64,000 nucleotides of DNA from Arthrobacter alkaliphilus (GTDB lineage Bacteria; Actinomycetota; Actinomycetes; Actinomycetales; Micrococcaceae): contig NZ_JAKEEC010000012.1 of the NCBI RefSeq assembly GCF_021483235.1, forward strand, positions 24,288-88,287, in the 5' to 3' direction. Shown one piece after another: positions 8,054 through 15,477 of this stretch (within the stretch, counting starts at the first letter, position 1; each line of letters starts with the position of its first letter). The translations under genes were made by a program, and so were the position numbers. Below the pieces are notes generated by a model. The model made no database searches and was not told the origin of the DNA. It was given only the letters and a program-made list of their open reading frames with translations.

Positions 8054-8602
8054 ATGACACTTCCCGCAAACGTCGTCACCGGAGTCTGGACCCTCGACAA
8101 CTCCCACAGCGAAATCGGCTTCACCGTCCGCCACGCAGGCATCAGCAAGGTCCGCGGCCAGTTCACCGAGGCAGAGGCCACCCTTGAACTCGGCAGCAGC
8201 CTGACTGACGCCAAGGTCACGGCGACCATCCAGGCCGCCAGCTTCGACTCGGGCGACGCCAACCGCGACGGCCACGTCAAGGGCGAGGACTTCTTCGACG
8301 TGGAGAAGTTCCCGGAGATCACGTTTGTCTCCCGGCACGTCAAGGCCAACGGCGACAGTTTCGACGTCGTGGGCGATCTGACCATCAAGGGCGTCACCAA
8401 AGAGGTGACCATCGAGACCGAGTTCAACGGCATGGCCGTTGACCCGTTCGGCAACACCCGCGCAGGCGTTTCCGGGGAGACCACCATCAGCCGCAAGGAC
8501 TTCGGCCTGACCTGGAACGCAGTCCTCGAGGCCGGGGGCGTCCTGGTTAGCGACAAGGTTGTCATCAACCTGGAACTGGCTTTCATCGCACCTTCCGCCT
8601 AA
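8054..8602 (+). CDS. YceI family protein
   Basis: The 182-residue protein matches the YceI lipocalin-like fold, which binds polyisoprenoid-type lipids in known members. Visible signatures are WTLDNSHSEIGFTVRHAGISKVRGQF near the N-terminus, FFDVEKFPEITF near residue 85, VVGDLTIKGVTKEV near residue 105 and the closing GLTWNAVLE near residue 155. No signal peptide is seen, so it is probably cytoplasmic, as for many actinobacterial YceI proteins. A strong aaggag lies 6 nt before the ATG. The gene is monocistronic, followed by a strong terminator. Confidence 0.93.
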   Translation: MTLPANVVTGVWTLDNSHSEIGFTVRHAGISKVRGQFTEAEATLELGSSLTDAKVTATIQAASFDSGDANRDGHVKGEDFFDVEKFPEITFVSRHVKANGDSFDVVGDLTIKGVTKEVTIETEFNGMAVDPFGNTRAGVSGETTISRKDFGLTWNAVLEAGGVLVSDKVVINLELAFIAPSA

Positions 8603-8621
8603 TCCCGGGTTTCCCGACTGA

Positions 8622-8672
8622 ACGGCGCCTCCGGGGCTGCATCACGTGTGCAGCCCCGGAGGCGCCGTTTTT
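8622..8672 (+). terminator. Intrinsic terminator after the YceI gene
   Basis: The arms GGCGCCTCCGGGGCTGCA and TGCAGCCCCGGAGGCGCC are complementary over 18 bp around a short loop and are followed by GTTTTTG. Confidence 0.92.
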
Positions 8673-8798
8673 GCTCGCGGTGTCACCGTTTCGCCCGCGC
8701 CGTTTTGCCGCGGTATCAGCCGCCCATTCTTCGCCGAAAAGCCGATACTTACCGGCAAATTAGCCAAGAATTTCCTATGAATCCTTAAACCTCAGGTC

Positions 8799-8804
8799 TA
8801 AAGT
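8799..8804 (+). promoter_or_regulatory. -10 element of a probable leaderless promoter
   Basis: TAAAGT lies 6 nt before the ATG of the Pro/Gln-rich membrane protein gene, and no Shine-Dalgarno sequence is present. Confidence 0.5.
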
Positions 8805-8810
8805 GATGCC

Positions 8811-9506
8811 ATGAGTAACCCAAACGAAGCTCCTGAGCCTCAGCAGCCCGGAGCCCAACCACAGCAGCCCGGCAATGTCCCTCCTGCGGGTTACCAACCT
8901 CCGCAGGAATACCAAGCACCTCCTTCCTACCAAGCGCCCCCCGCCTACCAGCAACCCGCCCCCGGATACCAGCAGCCCTCCCCCGGATACCAGCAGCAAG
9001 GCCAGGCTGGGCACGGCGAAGGATTCCGCTTCGAGATGCCGACCGACGGTCCGAAGAACTTCAACGATGTCCTGCCCCAGGGCGGTTTTTCCGGCATGTT
9101 CAAGGTCACCGGCATGCCGACGGAGCTGAAGGTCTCCTACTGGATCTGGCTCATTGGTGGACTCCTGGGCGCCTTGGGTGCCCTGCTCGGCCTCTTTGGC
9201 TCCATTGTGCTGTTCACGCTCGCGCCGGATGTCGCCGTCGTCGTCCTCCTTCTGGTACTGATAGCGCTGGTTGTGGCGGCCGCCCAAATCGTCTTCGCCA
9301 TGAAGATGAAGGAGGGCATGGAGTGGGCCCGCCTCGCGCTGACCGTCATCGCCGCAATTTCCCTGATCCTCTCGATCGTCGGCGGAGCGATGGCAAGAGG
9401 ACAGGGCAGCAACTGGTTCGGCTTCGTCATCAGCCTGGTCGCAACGGTCCTGATGTGGCTGCCCAATTCGCAGGCTTGGTTCAAGTCCGCGAGGGGCGCC
9501 GTCTAG
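8811..9506 (+). CDS. Pro/Gln/Tyr-rich membrane protein, function unknown (paralogue 1)
   Basis: I do not recognise a named family. The first 65 or so of 231 residues are low complexity, built from PQQPG, YQAPP and PGYQQPS pieces, and probably form a disordered cytoplasmic tail. The rest holds four hydrophobic helices (about residues 107-130, 135-160, 168-190 and 200-218) and ends with PNSQAWFKSARGAV. The arrangement of a P/Q/Y-rich tail plus four helices is shared with the next gene, so the pair is probably an old duplication. TAAAGT at leaderless distance supports this start. Proteins of this layout may act in envelope homeostasis, but that is a guess. Confidence 0.8.
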   Translation: MSNPNEAPEPQQPGAQPQQPGNVPPAGYQPPQEYQAPPSYQAPPAYQQPAPGYQQPSPGYQQQGQAGHGEGFRFEMPTDGPKNFNDVLPQGGFSGMFKVTGMPTELKVSYWIWLIGGLLGALGALLGLFGSIVLFTLAPDVAVVVLLLVLIALVVAAAQIVFAMKMKEGMEWARLALTVIAAISLILSIVGGAMARGQGSNWFGFVISLVATVLMWLPNSQAWFKSARGAV

Positions 9507-9537
9507 CCACCCCGTTCCACACCGGAATCTCAAGCTG

Positions 9538-9580
9538 AAGGCCGCGGCCGGTCCTTGAAGGACACCGCGGCCTTCCGTTT
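9538..9580 (+). terminator. Terminator hairpin between the two paralogues
   Basis: The arms AAGGCCGCGG and CCGCGGCCTT are perfectly complementary over 10 bp around a 17-nt loop and are followed by CCGTTTG. The U-tract is weak. Confidence 0.65.
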
Positions 9581-9748
9581 GTCCGTAGACGATTCATGGG
9601 AGATCCGCCGAGGCCCGTCGGGCGAGAATTCTTGCCGGGAATCATCACCAGCGCAGTGCCGCCGGGGTACGGTGGACTTAAGCCGAGCTGGGGGCAGGGC
9701 ATGTTGCACCCGGCAGCCATATCCGCAGTCGACACGCAAAGGAATGCC

Positions 9749-10588
9749 ATGAGCACCCCTCCGTACCCGCCGTCCACACCTGGCGAGGATCCCACCCCCG
9801 AGGAACCGAAATACGGCCAGCAGACACCCCAGCAGCCGTACGCTCCTCCGTATGGGCAGCAGACCCCGCAATACGGGCAGCCTTCCGCTCCCCAGTACGG
9901 GCAGCAGACCCCGCAATACGGCCAGCCTTCCGCACCCCAGTACGGGCAGCAGACCCCGCAATACGGCCAGCCTTCCGCACCCCAGTACGGGCAGCAAGCC
10001 CCGCAGTACGGCCAGCAAGCCCCGCAGTACGGGCAGCAGGCGCCCCAGTACGGCCAGCCTTCCGCACCCCAGTACGGCCAGGGCGGTCCGGTCACATGGC
10101 CGAGCCAGCAGCCCGCGGCGTCCTCCCGGGTCCCGCAACTGGTCAACATTTCCTTCTGGCTCATGATTGCCGCCGGTGTACTGACCTTGGTCGGGATTCC
10201 CATTAGCATCGCTTCGCTGAACTCGCCGGCTGGCAAGAACATGCTCGCTCAGGCCCTGTCCGCGCGAGGCGCCGCTACTTCAGGTATGGACATCAACAGC
10301 CTCGTCGGCGTTCTTGTCACCTTCGTGGTTGTCTTTTCGGTGATCTTTGCCGGGCTTTATGCGCTGGTTGCGTTCAATGTCCGCAAGGGGAAGAACTGGG
10401 CCCGTATCCTGGGCACCGTCTTTGCCGGAATTTCCCTCCTGGGCCTGACCCAGATCGGCATCGGCACCATCACCATCCTCTTGGGCATCGCCGCGATCGT
10501 GCTGCTTTACTTGCCGGCGTCGGCACCGTACTTCCGGAAAGCCCAGCCGTTTGCCAATCCTTACGGCCAGCCGCCGTACGGGCGCTAG
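9749..10588 (+). CDS. Membrane protein with YGQQ/YGQP repeat domain (paralogue 2)
   Basis: This 279-residue protein has an N-terminal repetitive domain of about 110 residues, in which 15-residue units (QQTPQYGQPSAPQYG) pass into 7-residue QQAPQYG units. Four hydrophobic helices follow (about residues 130-152, 180-205, 213-237 and 241-260), and the protein ends in another YGQPPYGR. The motif after helix 2, NVRKGKNWARILGT, parallels EGMEWARLALT in the preceding gene, supporting paralogy. A good aaagga lies 6 nt before the ATG. The low-complexity Y/Q/G/P tail resembles domains that can condense or multimerise. No specific function can be assigned. Confidence 0.82.
   Translation: MSTPPYPPSTPGEDPTPEEPKYGQQTPQQPYAPPYGQQTPQYGQPSAPQYGQQTPQYGQPSAPQYGQQTPQYGQPSAPQYGQQAPQYGQQAPQYGQQAPQYGQPSAPQYGQGGPVTWPSQQPAASSRVPQLVNISFWLMIAAGVLTLVGIPISIASLNSPAGKNMLAQALSARGAATSGMDINSLVGVLVTFVVVFSVIFAGLYALVAFNVRKGKNWARILGTVFAGISLLGLTQIGIGTITILLGIAAIVLLYLPASAPYFRKAQPFANPYGQPPYGR
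9857..10078 (+). repeat. In-frame tandem repeats (45-bp then 21-bp units)
   Basis: Three 45-bp units begin at 9857, 9902 and 9947 with cagcagaccccgcaa, followed by 21-bp units at 9992, 10013 and 10034. They encode the YGQ-rich domain. Near-identity at third codon positions points to recent expansion by slippage or recombination. Confidence 0.88.
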
Positions 10589-10651
10589 GCCGGAGCCGAA
10601 CGGCCACCAGTCCTGAGGACCAAAAAACGACGGGCGCGGACCCGGCCCTGC

Positions 10652-11359
10652 CTAAACGGCCTGGCCCGGAGTCTGCGCCCGTTGTGCGTGATACGCCAGG
10701 ATCTGCAGCTCGGTGGCCATGTCCACCTTGCGCAGATTCACGTAAGGAGGAACCTGCAGCAGCACCGGTGCAAAACTGAGGATGCTGCGGATGCCTGCGC
10801 CAATGACGCGGTCGCAGACGTCCTGCGCCACCGCGGCCGGGAGGGCCAGGACAACCATGTTGGTGCCGGTCCGTTGAAGGACCGATTCAAGATTGGCCAC
10901 GTCGCTGACCCGCAGCCAGCCCACTTCGTTCCCGATGACCATGGGGTCGGCGTCGAGGATCGCCACCACGTCAAAGCCGCGCGATTCGAAGCCGCCGTAC
11001 CGTGCCAAGGCCTTGCCGAGGTTGCCGGCGCCCACAATGGCCACTTTCCAATCATGGGTGAGGCCAAGCGCCGCCGCGATATGGCGGCTGAGATACTGGA
11101 CTTCGTATCCCACGCCCCGCGTTCCATAGGAGCCGACGTAGGAGAGGTCTTTGCGCAAGGTGGACGAGCTGACGCCCGACGCCTCGGCCAACGCTTCGGA
11201 GGAAACCCGTTCCACGCCTTCGCCCAGCAAGGAGTTCAGGGCGCGCAGGTAAAGCGTCATCCGGGCCACAGCAGCGGGCGGTATCTGCTTCGCGGCAGAC
11301 TCCTTGTCCCCGGGTACGGCCTCGGCGGACGGTTCCAGCGCAGTCACGTTTTTCTCCAT
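10652..11359 (-). CDS. rex: Redox-sensing transcriptional repressor Rex
   Basis: Rex senses the NADH/NAD+ ratio and represses respiratory and fermentative genes when NADH is low. After a short non-conserved N-terminus, the winged-helix domain covers about residues 25-90 (IPPAAVARMTLYLRALNSL, then SSSTLRKDLSYVGSYGTRGVGY). The Rossmann domain begins at VAIVGAGNLGKALARY (GxGxxG) near residue 105. The start MEKNVTAL is preferred because the upstream frame overlaps a -10-like TAGAGT and an inverted repeat. The glutaredoxin-like gene lies just upstream on the same strand, a common actinobacterial arrangement. Confidence 0.95.
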   Translation of the reverse strand: MEKNVTALEPSAEAVPGDKESAAKQIPPAAVARMTLYLRALNSLLGEGVERVSSEALAEASGVSSSTLRKDLSYVGSYGTRGVGYEVQYLSRHIAAALGLTHDWKVAIVGAGNLGKALARYGGFESRGFDVVAILDADPMVIGNEVGWLRVSDVANLESVLQRTGTNMVVLALPAAVAQDVCDRVIGAGIRSILSFAPVLLQVPPYVNLRKVDMATELQILAYHAQRAQTPGQAV

Positions 11360-11365
11360 TGCGTC

Positions 11366-11397
11366 GCTTTGTTTTCCCACTCTATTGCCAACAAAGC
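11366..11397 (-). promoter_or_regulatory. rex promoter region with inverted repeat around a -10 box
   Basis: The arms GCTTTGTT (11366-11373) and AACAAAGC (11390-11397) are perfect inverted repeats with a 16-bp spacer. On the minus strand TAGAGT (11379-11384) lies between them, about 20 bp upstream of the rex ATG. This suggests an operator around the rex promoter, perhaps for autoregulation, although it is not the textbook TTGTGAA-N4-TTCACAA Rex site. Confidence 0.4.
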
Positions 11398-11410
11398 ACA
11401 GCACGCATGT

Positions 11411-11665
11411 TCAGGCGGCGATGGCCTTTTTCAGGACACGCACCAATCGTGCCTCGTCGATTTTCCAAAAATCGCGCTGGATTCCGTCCACGAACACCAC
11501 CGGGATCTCCTCGGCGTAGCGCTCTCGCATCACCGGGTCATTGTCGATCGACCGTTCCGTCCAGGTGAGCCCAAGGCTTGAGGTCACGCGTTCGACGGCG
11601 TCACGCGCCGCGGCGCAAAGGTGACAGTCGGCTTTGGTGAGGAGTACGACGTCGGGATTCGGCAT
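11411..11665 (-). CDS. Glutaredoxin-like protein (DUF836 type)
   Basis: This 84-residue thioredoxin-fold protein carries the redox pair CHLC at about residues 14-17 in LLTKADCHLCAAARDAVE, and the cis-proline motif EIPVVFVDG near residue 53. It matches the small glutaredoxin-like DUF836 family. It lies 52 bp upstream of rex on the same strand, so both may respond to redox state. The ATG at 11665 has TACCGT 6 nt upstream and no Shine-Dalgarno sequence, so the gene is probably leaderless. Confidence 0.88.
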   Translation of the reverse strand: MPNPDVVLLTKADCHLCAAARDAVERVTSSLGLTWTERSIDNDPVMRERYAEEIPVVFVDGIQRDFWKIDEARLVRVLKKAIAA

Positions 11666-11671
11666 GCTTCA

Positions 11672-11677
11672 ACGGTA
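11672..11677 (-). promoter_or_regulatory. -10 element of a probable leaderless promoter (glutaredoxin-like gene)
   Basis: On the minus strand this reads TACCGT, 6 nt before the ATG at 11665. Confidence 0.5.
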
Positions 11678-11730
11678 TCTCTTCAGCGTCGGAACAACCG
11701 TCGCGAACGGCAGGCGGCCGGGTGAATGAC

Positions 11731-11736
11731 TAGACT
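11731..11736 (+). promoter_or_regulatory. -10 element of a probable leaderless promoter (HAD gene)
   Basis: TAGACT lies 6 nt before the ATG at 11743, with no ribosome-binding sequence between. Confidence 0.55.
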
Positions 11737-11742
11737 CGAGAC

Positions 11743-12561
11743 ATGCCCGTCGAGAAAAACGCCGTTGTGGCCACCGCGCCGGCTGCAACGCAGCAACACG
11801 GCGAAGCCGCATTCTTCGACGTCGACAACACCCTCATGAGGGGCGCCAGCCTCTTCCATGTGGCCCGGAAGATGTACGAACGCAAGGCCTTCACCCTTTC
11901 CCAGGCCGCGGGCTTCGCCTGGAAGCAATTCAAGTTCGTGCTCCGCGGCGAGAACATGCAGGACGTCCATTCCGTCCGGGATTCCGCCCTGATCCTAGCG
12001 GCCGGGATCAAGGTCTCCGATATCAAGGAGCTGGGCGAAGAGGTCTACGACGAGATGATCGAGTCGCGGATTTGGCCCGGTACCAAGGCCCTGGCGGAAC
12101 AACATCTGCGTGTTGGCCGGCAGGTATGGCTTGTGACCGCCACACCAATCGAAGTTGCCACCGTGATTTCCACCCGGCTCGGCCTGACCGGCGCCCTGGG
12201 CACCGTGGGCGAGGTTGAGGAAGGCGCTTATACGGGCCGGTTGGTGGGCGAGATCCTCCACGGATCGGCCAAAGCCGTGGCCGTGCAGCGCGTCGCGGAC
12301 GAGGAGGGCCTGGACCTGAAGCGCTGCTGGGCGTACAGCGATTCGCACAACGACATTCCGCTCCTCACCTTAGTTGGCCACCCCGTGTGCATCAATCCCG
12401 ATTCCGGGCTTCGCCGCCACGCGCGCGAGAACAACTGGCCTGTCTATGACTTCCGTTCCGGCCGCCGGGCAGCCACTCTCGGGCTCAAGGCCGCGACCGT
12501 CGGAGGCGCCGTCTACGGTTTGTGGCGGGGTTTCGCGAAGTTCCGCACCCCGAGGGTCTAA
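11743..12561 (+). CDS. HAD-IB family phosphatase (SerB-like)
   Basis: This 272-residue haloacid-dehalogenase-type phosphatase has motif I FFDVDNTLMRGAS near residue 25, motif II LVTATPIEVA near residue 129, and motif III/IV CWAYSDSHNDIPLL near residue 196. The family (HAD-IB) includes phosphoserine phosphatase and related enzymes; the actinobacterial members at this position are often labelled SerB-like, with unproven substrates. A hydrophobic, Arg-rich C-terminal tail may touch the membrane. It is divergent from the glutaredoxin-like gene. Confidence 0.9.
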   Translation: MPVEKNAVVATAPAATQQHGEAAFFDVDNTLMRGASLFHVARKMYERKAFTLSQAAGFAWKQFKFVLRGENMQDVHSVRDSALILAAGIKVSDIKELGEEVYDEMIESRIWPGTKALAEQHLRVGRQVWLVTATPIEVATVISTRLGLTGALGTVGEVEEGAYTGRLVGEILHGSAKAVAVQRVADEEGLDLKRCWAYSDSHNDIPLLTLVGHPVCINPDSGLRRHARENNWPVYDFRSGRRAATLGLKAATVGGAVYGLWRGFAKFRTPRV

Positions 12562-12575
12562 CTCCCCCAACCCCC

Positions 12576-12885
12576 GGTCACCTATGACCCCCCAACCCCC
12601 GGTCACGTCTGACGCCAGAACCCCCAACCCCCGGTCACCTATGACGCCAGAACCGACAACCCTCGGTCACCTCTGACCCCAGAACCCCCAACCCCCGGTC
12701 ACCTCTCACCCCAGAACCGACAACCATAGTGCACTCGATGTGAAGGATGGTTCCGGCAGCCGGCCGCATAGGTGACCGAGCGTCCCCCAAACACCCCACC
12801 AAGGTGACCGAGCGTCCCCCAAACACCCGACAAACGTGACCGAGCGTCCCCCAAACACCCGACAATCGTGACCGAGCGTCCCCAC
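12576..12885. repeat. 32-bp phased repeat array, locus 2 (two opposed arms)
   Basis: The left arm has GGTCAC at 12576, 12601, 12633, 12665 and 12697, mostly 32 bp apart, joined by ccccaacccc-type spacers. The right arm has GTGACCGAGCGTC at 12772, 12804, 12836 and 12868, exactly 32 bp apart, with the spacer CCCCAAACACCCGACAAA. The arms face opposite ways across about 60 bp of unrelated sequence (12710-12770). The right-arm unit is nearly the same as the unit at 15.5 kb. It lies between two plus-strand genes and carries no gene of its own. Confidence 0.9.
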
Positions 12886-12924
12886 TGCGGGAAGGCAATG
12901 CGAAGCTTGAAAGGGACCGGCTTG

Positions 12925-12930
12925 TAGGGT
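12925..12930 (+). promoter_or_regulatory. -10 element of a probable leaderless promoter (GH26-like gene)
   Basis: TAGGGT lies 6 nt before the GTG at 12937. This spacing supports GTG over the ATG 9 bp further on. Confidence 0.5.
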
Positions 12931-12936
12931 TGTCGA

Positions 12937-14133
12937 GTGCAGCAGATGAAGCGACGGATACCGGCAGCCGCAGTGGTGGCGGCCCTTGCCGCGGTCCTGG
13001 CAGTAGCGGGGTGTTCCGGGAGTGCGACGTCGCCGTCGGGTAGTCCGTCATCGTGTCCGGTTCCGGCCCGCCCGACCGGGTCCGCGCCGGGTGTGCTCTT
13101 CGGCGTTAATCTGGACTGGGGCCATGAACAGCTCTCGGAATACGCCCGGAACCTCGGCCATCACCCGGGCGTGGCCGTCTCCTTTTCCGGTTTCCCCTTC
13201 ACGGACACGGAGCGGAAGAATATCCAGGGCGCGGCGGACCAAGTCCGTATCCAGGGTGCGACGCTGCTACTGACTCTCGAGCCGCACGCGGGGCTGGCTT
13301 CAGTCTCTGATGCGCCGCTGAAGGATTTGCAGGCTCTTTTGACCGCCATCAACGACTCGGGCGTTCCAGTAATTGTCCGCTTCGGGCAGGAGATGAACGG
13401 TTCCTGGTACGAATGGGGCGAGCAGCCAACCGGGTACATCGCCGCTTTCCGCAAGCTCGCGGCGGCGGTGCACGCAGCGCCCTCGAGCGCGACAATGTGG
13501 GCGCCGAACTACGGCGGCGGCTACCCTTTCGCGGGCGGGAAATTCGAGGCGGCAAAGGGAACCGCCGACTTCACGGCACTTGATACAAACCACGACGGCG
13601 TTCTGGACGGTAACGACGACCCGTACGCACCGTACTACCCGGGCGACGACGTTGTGGACTGGGTGGGCATGTCCCTGTATCACTGGGGAAATACCTACCC
13701 GTGGGGTGCAAACGTGGTTCCGGAGCCGGACAAGTTCGTACAACAACTCACCGGCACCTACAACGGCGCGGGCGGAAACGACCTCGGCGTTCCGGACTTC
13801 TACACCAATTACGGGGTCAACCACTCCAAGCCGGTCGCGATCGCCGAAACGGCCGCGCTCGTGAACACGAGCCGCGACGCCACCGACGCACTGGCCATCA
13901 AGCAGACCTGGTGGAACCAGGTCCTCTCCCCCGAGATCACCACGCGCTTCCCGGACCTGAAGATGGTCAACTGGTTCGAATGGGACAAATACGAGACCGA
14001 AGTCAAAGCTCAGGTCGACTGGACTGCCACCAAGGTCCCGACGGTCCGGGATGCCTTCACCAAGGCCCTGCCGTCTTGGCTTTTGTACGGCACTGGCCAG
14101 CAATGCACTCCCGCCCACCCGAGCGCAGGCTAA
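12937..14133 (+). CDS. GH26-like glycoside hydrolase, lipoprotein
   Basis: This 398-residue secreted lipoprotein has a signal peptide ending in LAVAGCSG (lipidated Cys about residue 26), then a linker and a TIM-barrel-like domain. VIVRFGQEMNGSWYEWG near residue 150 corresponds to the acid/base loop of GH26 enzymes, usually R-H-E-M-N-G; here Gln replaces His. VAIAETAAL near residue 303 would hold the nucleophile. An EF-hand-like loop, DTNHDGVLDGNDD (about residues 214-226), probably binds calcium. Family substrates are mannans and related glycans; the actual one is not evident. It lies alone, beside repeat locus 2. Confidence 0.72.
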   Translation: MQQMKRRIPAAAVVAALAAVLAVAGCSGSATSPSGSPSSCPVPARPTGSAPGVLFGVNLDWGHEQLSEYARNLGHHPGVAVSFSGFPFTDTERKNIQGAADQVRIQGATLLLTLEPHAGLASVSDAPLKDLQALLTAINDSGVPVIVRFGQEMNGSWYEWGEQPTGYIAAFRKLAAAVHAAPSSATMWAPNYGGGYPFAGGKFEAAKGTADFTALDTNHDGVLDGNDDPYAPYYPGDDVVDWVGMSLYHWGNTYPWGANVVPEPDKFVQQLTGTYNGAGGNDLGVPDFYTNYGVNHSKPVAIAETAALVNTSRDATDALAIKQTWWNQVLSPEITTRFPDLKMVNWFEWDKYETEVKAQVDWTATKVPTVRDAFTKALPSWLLYGTGQQCTPAHPSAG

Positions 14134-14170
14134 AGGACACCAGGGACGGCGGCAATACCGACGGCGCGAC

Positions 14171-15346
14171 CTAGTTTGCGCGCCTTAAGGCGACCACCGT
14201 GATGTCATCCTCTTGCTTTCCGGCCGCGGCGTTCCGGACTGCCTCGATCAGCGCGGCCGGTCGCGGGTTGTCATGGACAAGTCCGGCGATCGCATCCAGA
14301 CCCTCAAGGGTGCCTCCAAACAGATCCAACAGGCCGTCGGTGAACATCACCAGCACGTCCCCGGGGTCCAGTCGTGTCGAGCGGCTCTTCCAGCTACCGG
14401 AACCGCCAAGTCCCAAGGGCAGGCCCGGTGCCCGCAGCTGCCGGTGGGTCCCGTCCGGTGAGACGACGAGCGTGAGTCCATGTCCGGCGTCGGCGTAGTC
14501 CAGCAGGCCGGTTTCGAGGACCAGCCGGGCCTGAAACGCTGTGGCGAAGACACCTGTCGCGTCAAGGTCCTGGCCAAGGCCTGCTGCGGCCTGACGGATA
14601 ACTTCCGATGGTTCCCCAGTACCGACCGAAAGCATGGTCGCCCGGACCGTGGCCGCCATCAGTGCCGCCGCGGCGCCTTTGCCCATAACGTCTGCCAGGG
14701 TCACCTCAAGGCCATCCCCGGTATCGGTCCAGGTGTAGAAGTCCCCGCCCACGGCGCGTGCGGGCAGGGACGCCCCGGCGATCTCGTAGGCCGGAGCCCC
14801 CGGGGATGTTGCCGGCAGCAGGGCCTGCTGGACGTCGCGGGCCTGGTCCAGGTCCAGGGAATCCTGCAGCTCTGCCTCGGCCCAGGCGCCAAGCTCATCG
14901 AGCATGCTCCGGTCAGCGGCGCTCAGTTCCCGGGTTTTGGTGTCGAAGAGGCACAAGGTCCCTACCCGGTGGCCGCCGTTCAGTGCCAGGGGACGGCCCG
15001 CGTAAAACCGCACGCCCCGGCCGCCGGCGACGTCGGGATAGGATTCGAACCGCGGATCGGACGCGGCGTCCGGAACAACGAGCAGTTCCGGGCTCTTGAT
15101 GGTGACGTCGCAGAAAGTCTCGGCCCGTGGCCGGGTCGCCGCACTCGCGCCGCCGGGGGACTTGACGAACAGTTCGCGCTCATCGAGAAGGTTCAGTGCG
15201 GCGATGGGAACGTCGAAGAGCTCACGGGCGATCCTGGTAATCCTGTCGAACCGTTCCTCCGGCGCCGTCCCCATCAGCTGAAGCGAGTCCAAGGCACGAA
15301 CTCTCGCCTGTTCCCGGCTCTGGTCCGTCGTCGTCGCCTTCTCCAT
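14171..15346 (-). CDS. GAF-domain PP2C (SpoIIE-type) serine phosphatase
   Basis: This 391-residue cytoplasmic protein has an N-terminal GAF domain (about residues 20-165, from LQLMGTAPEERFDRITRIA to VGTLCLFDTKTRELS). The linker contains QQALLPATSP, the usual lead-in to SpoIIE phosphatases. The PPM/SpoIIE domain (about 185-390) holds AVGGDFYTW, VTLADVMGKGAAAALMAA, YADAGHGLTLV and MFTDGLLDLFG, with the metal-binding Asp residues in place. Such proteins dephosphorylate anti-sigma-factor antagonists; no partner gene is nearby. ATG at 15346 has aaggag 9 nt upstream. Confidence 0.9.
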   Translation of the reverse strand: MEKATTTDQSREQARVRALDSLQLMGTAPEERFDRITRIARELFDVPIAALNLLDERELFVKSPGGASAATRPRAETFCDVTIKSPELLVVPDAASDPRFESYPDVAGGRGVRFYAGRPLALNGGHRVGTLCLFDTKTRELSAADRSMLDELGAWAEAELQDSLDLDQARDVQQALLPATSPGAPAYEIAGASLPARAVGGDFYTWTDTGDGLEVTLADVMGKGAAAALMAATVRATMLSVGTGEPSEVIRQAAAGLGQDLDATGVFATAFQARLVLETGLLDYADAGHGLTLVVSPDGTHRQLRAPGLPLGLGGSGSWKSRSTRLDPGDVLVMFTDGLLDLFGGTLEGLDAIAGLVHDNPRPAALIEAVRNAAAGKQEDDITVVALRRAN

Positions 15347-15477
15347 CTGCCCAACTCCTTCACGTGCAGAAACCCGGATCCGCGATTGCGCGCAACCGCC
15401 CAGGGCCTGTCGTAGTTTCAAGTGGTCTGAAACATCCTAAACGAACAAGGGATCCCTACGACTGTCACAAAGCGGGA

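Noticed and set aside
15040..15060. tRNA-like GGATTCGAACC stretch
   Set aside because: It encodes DPRFESYP of the GAF-SpoIIE phosphatase on the minus strand, and no cloverleaf can be formed around it.
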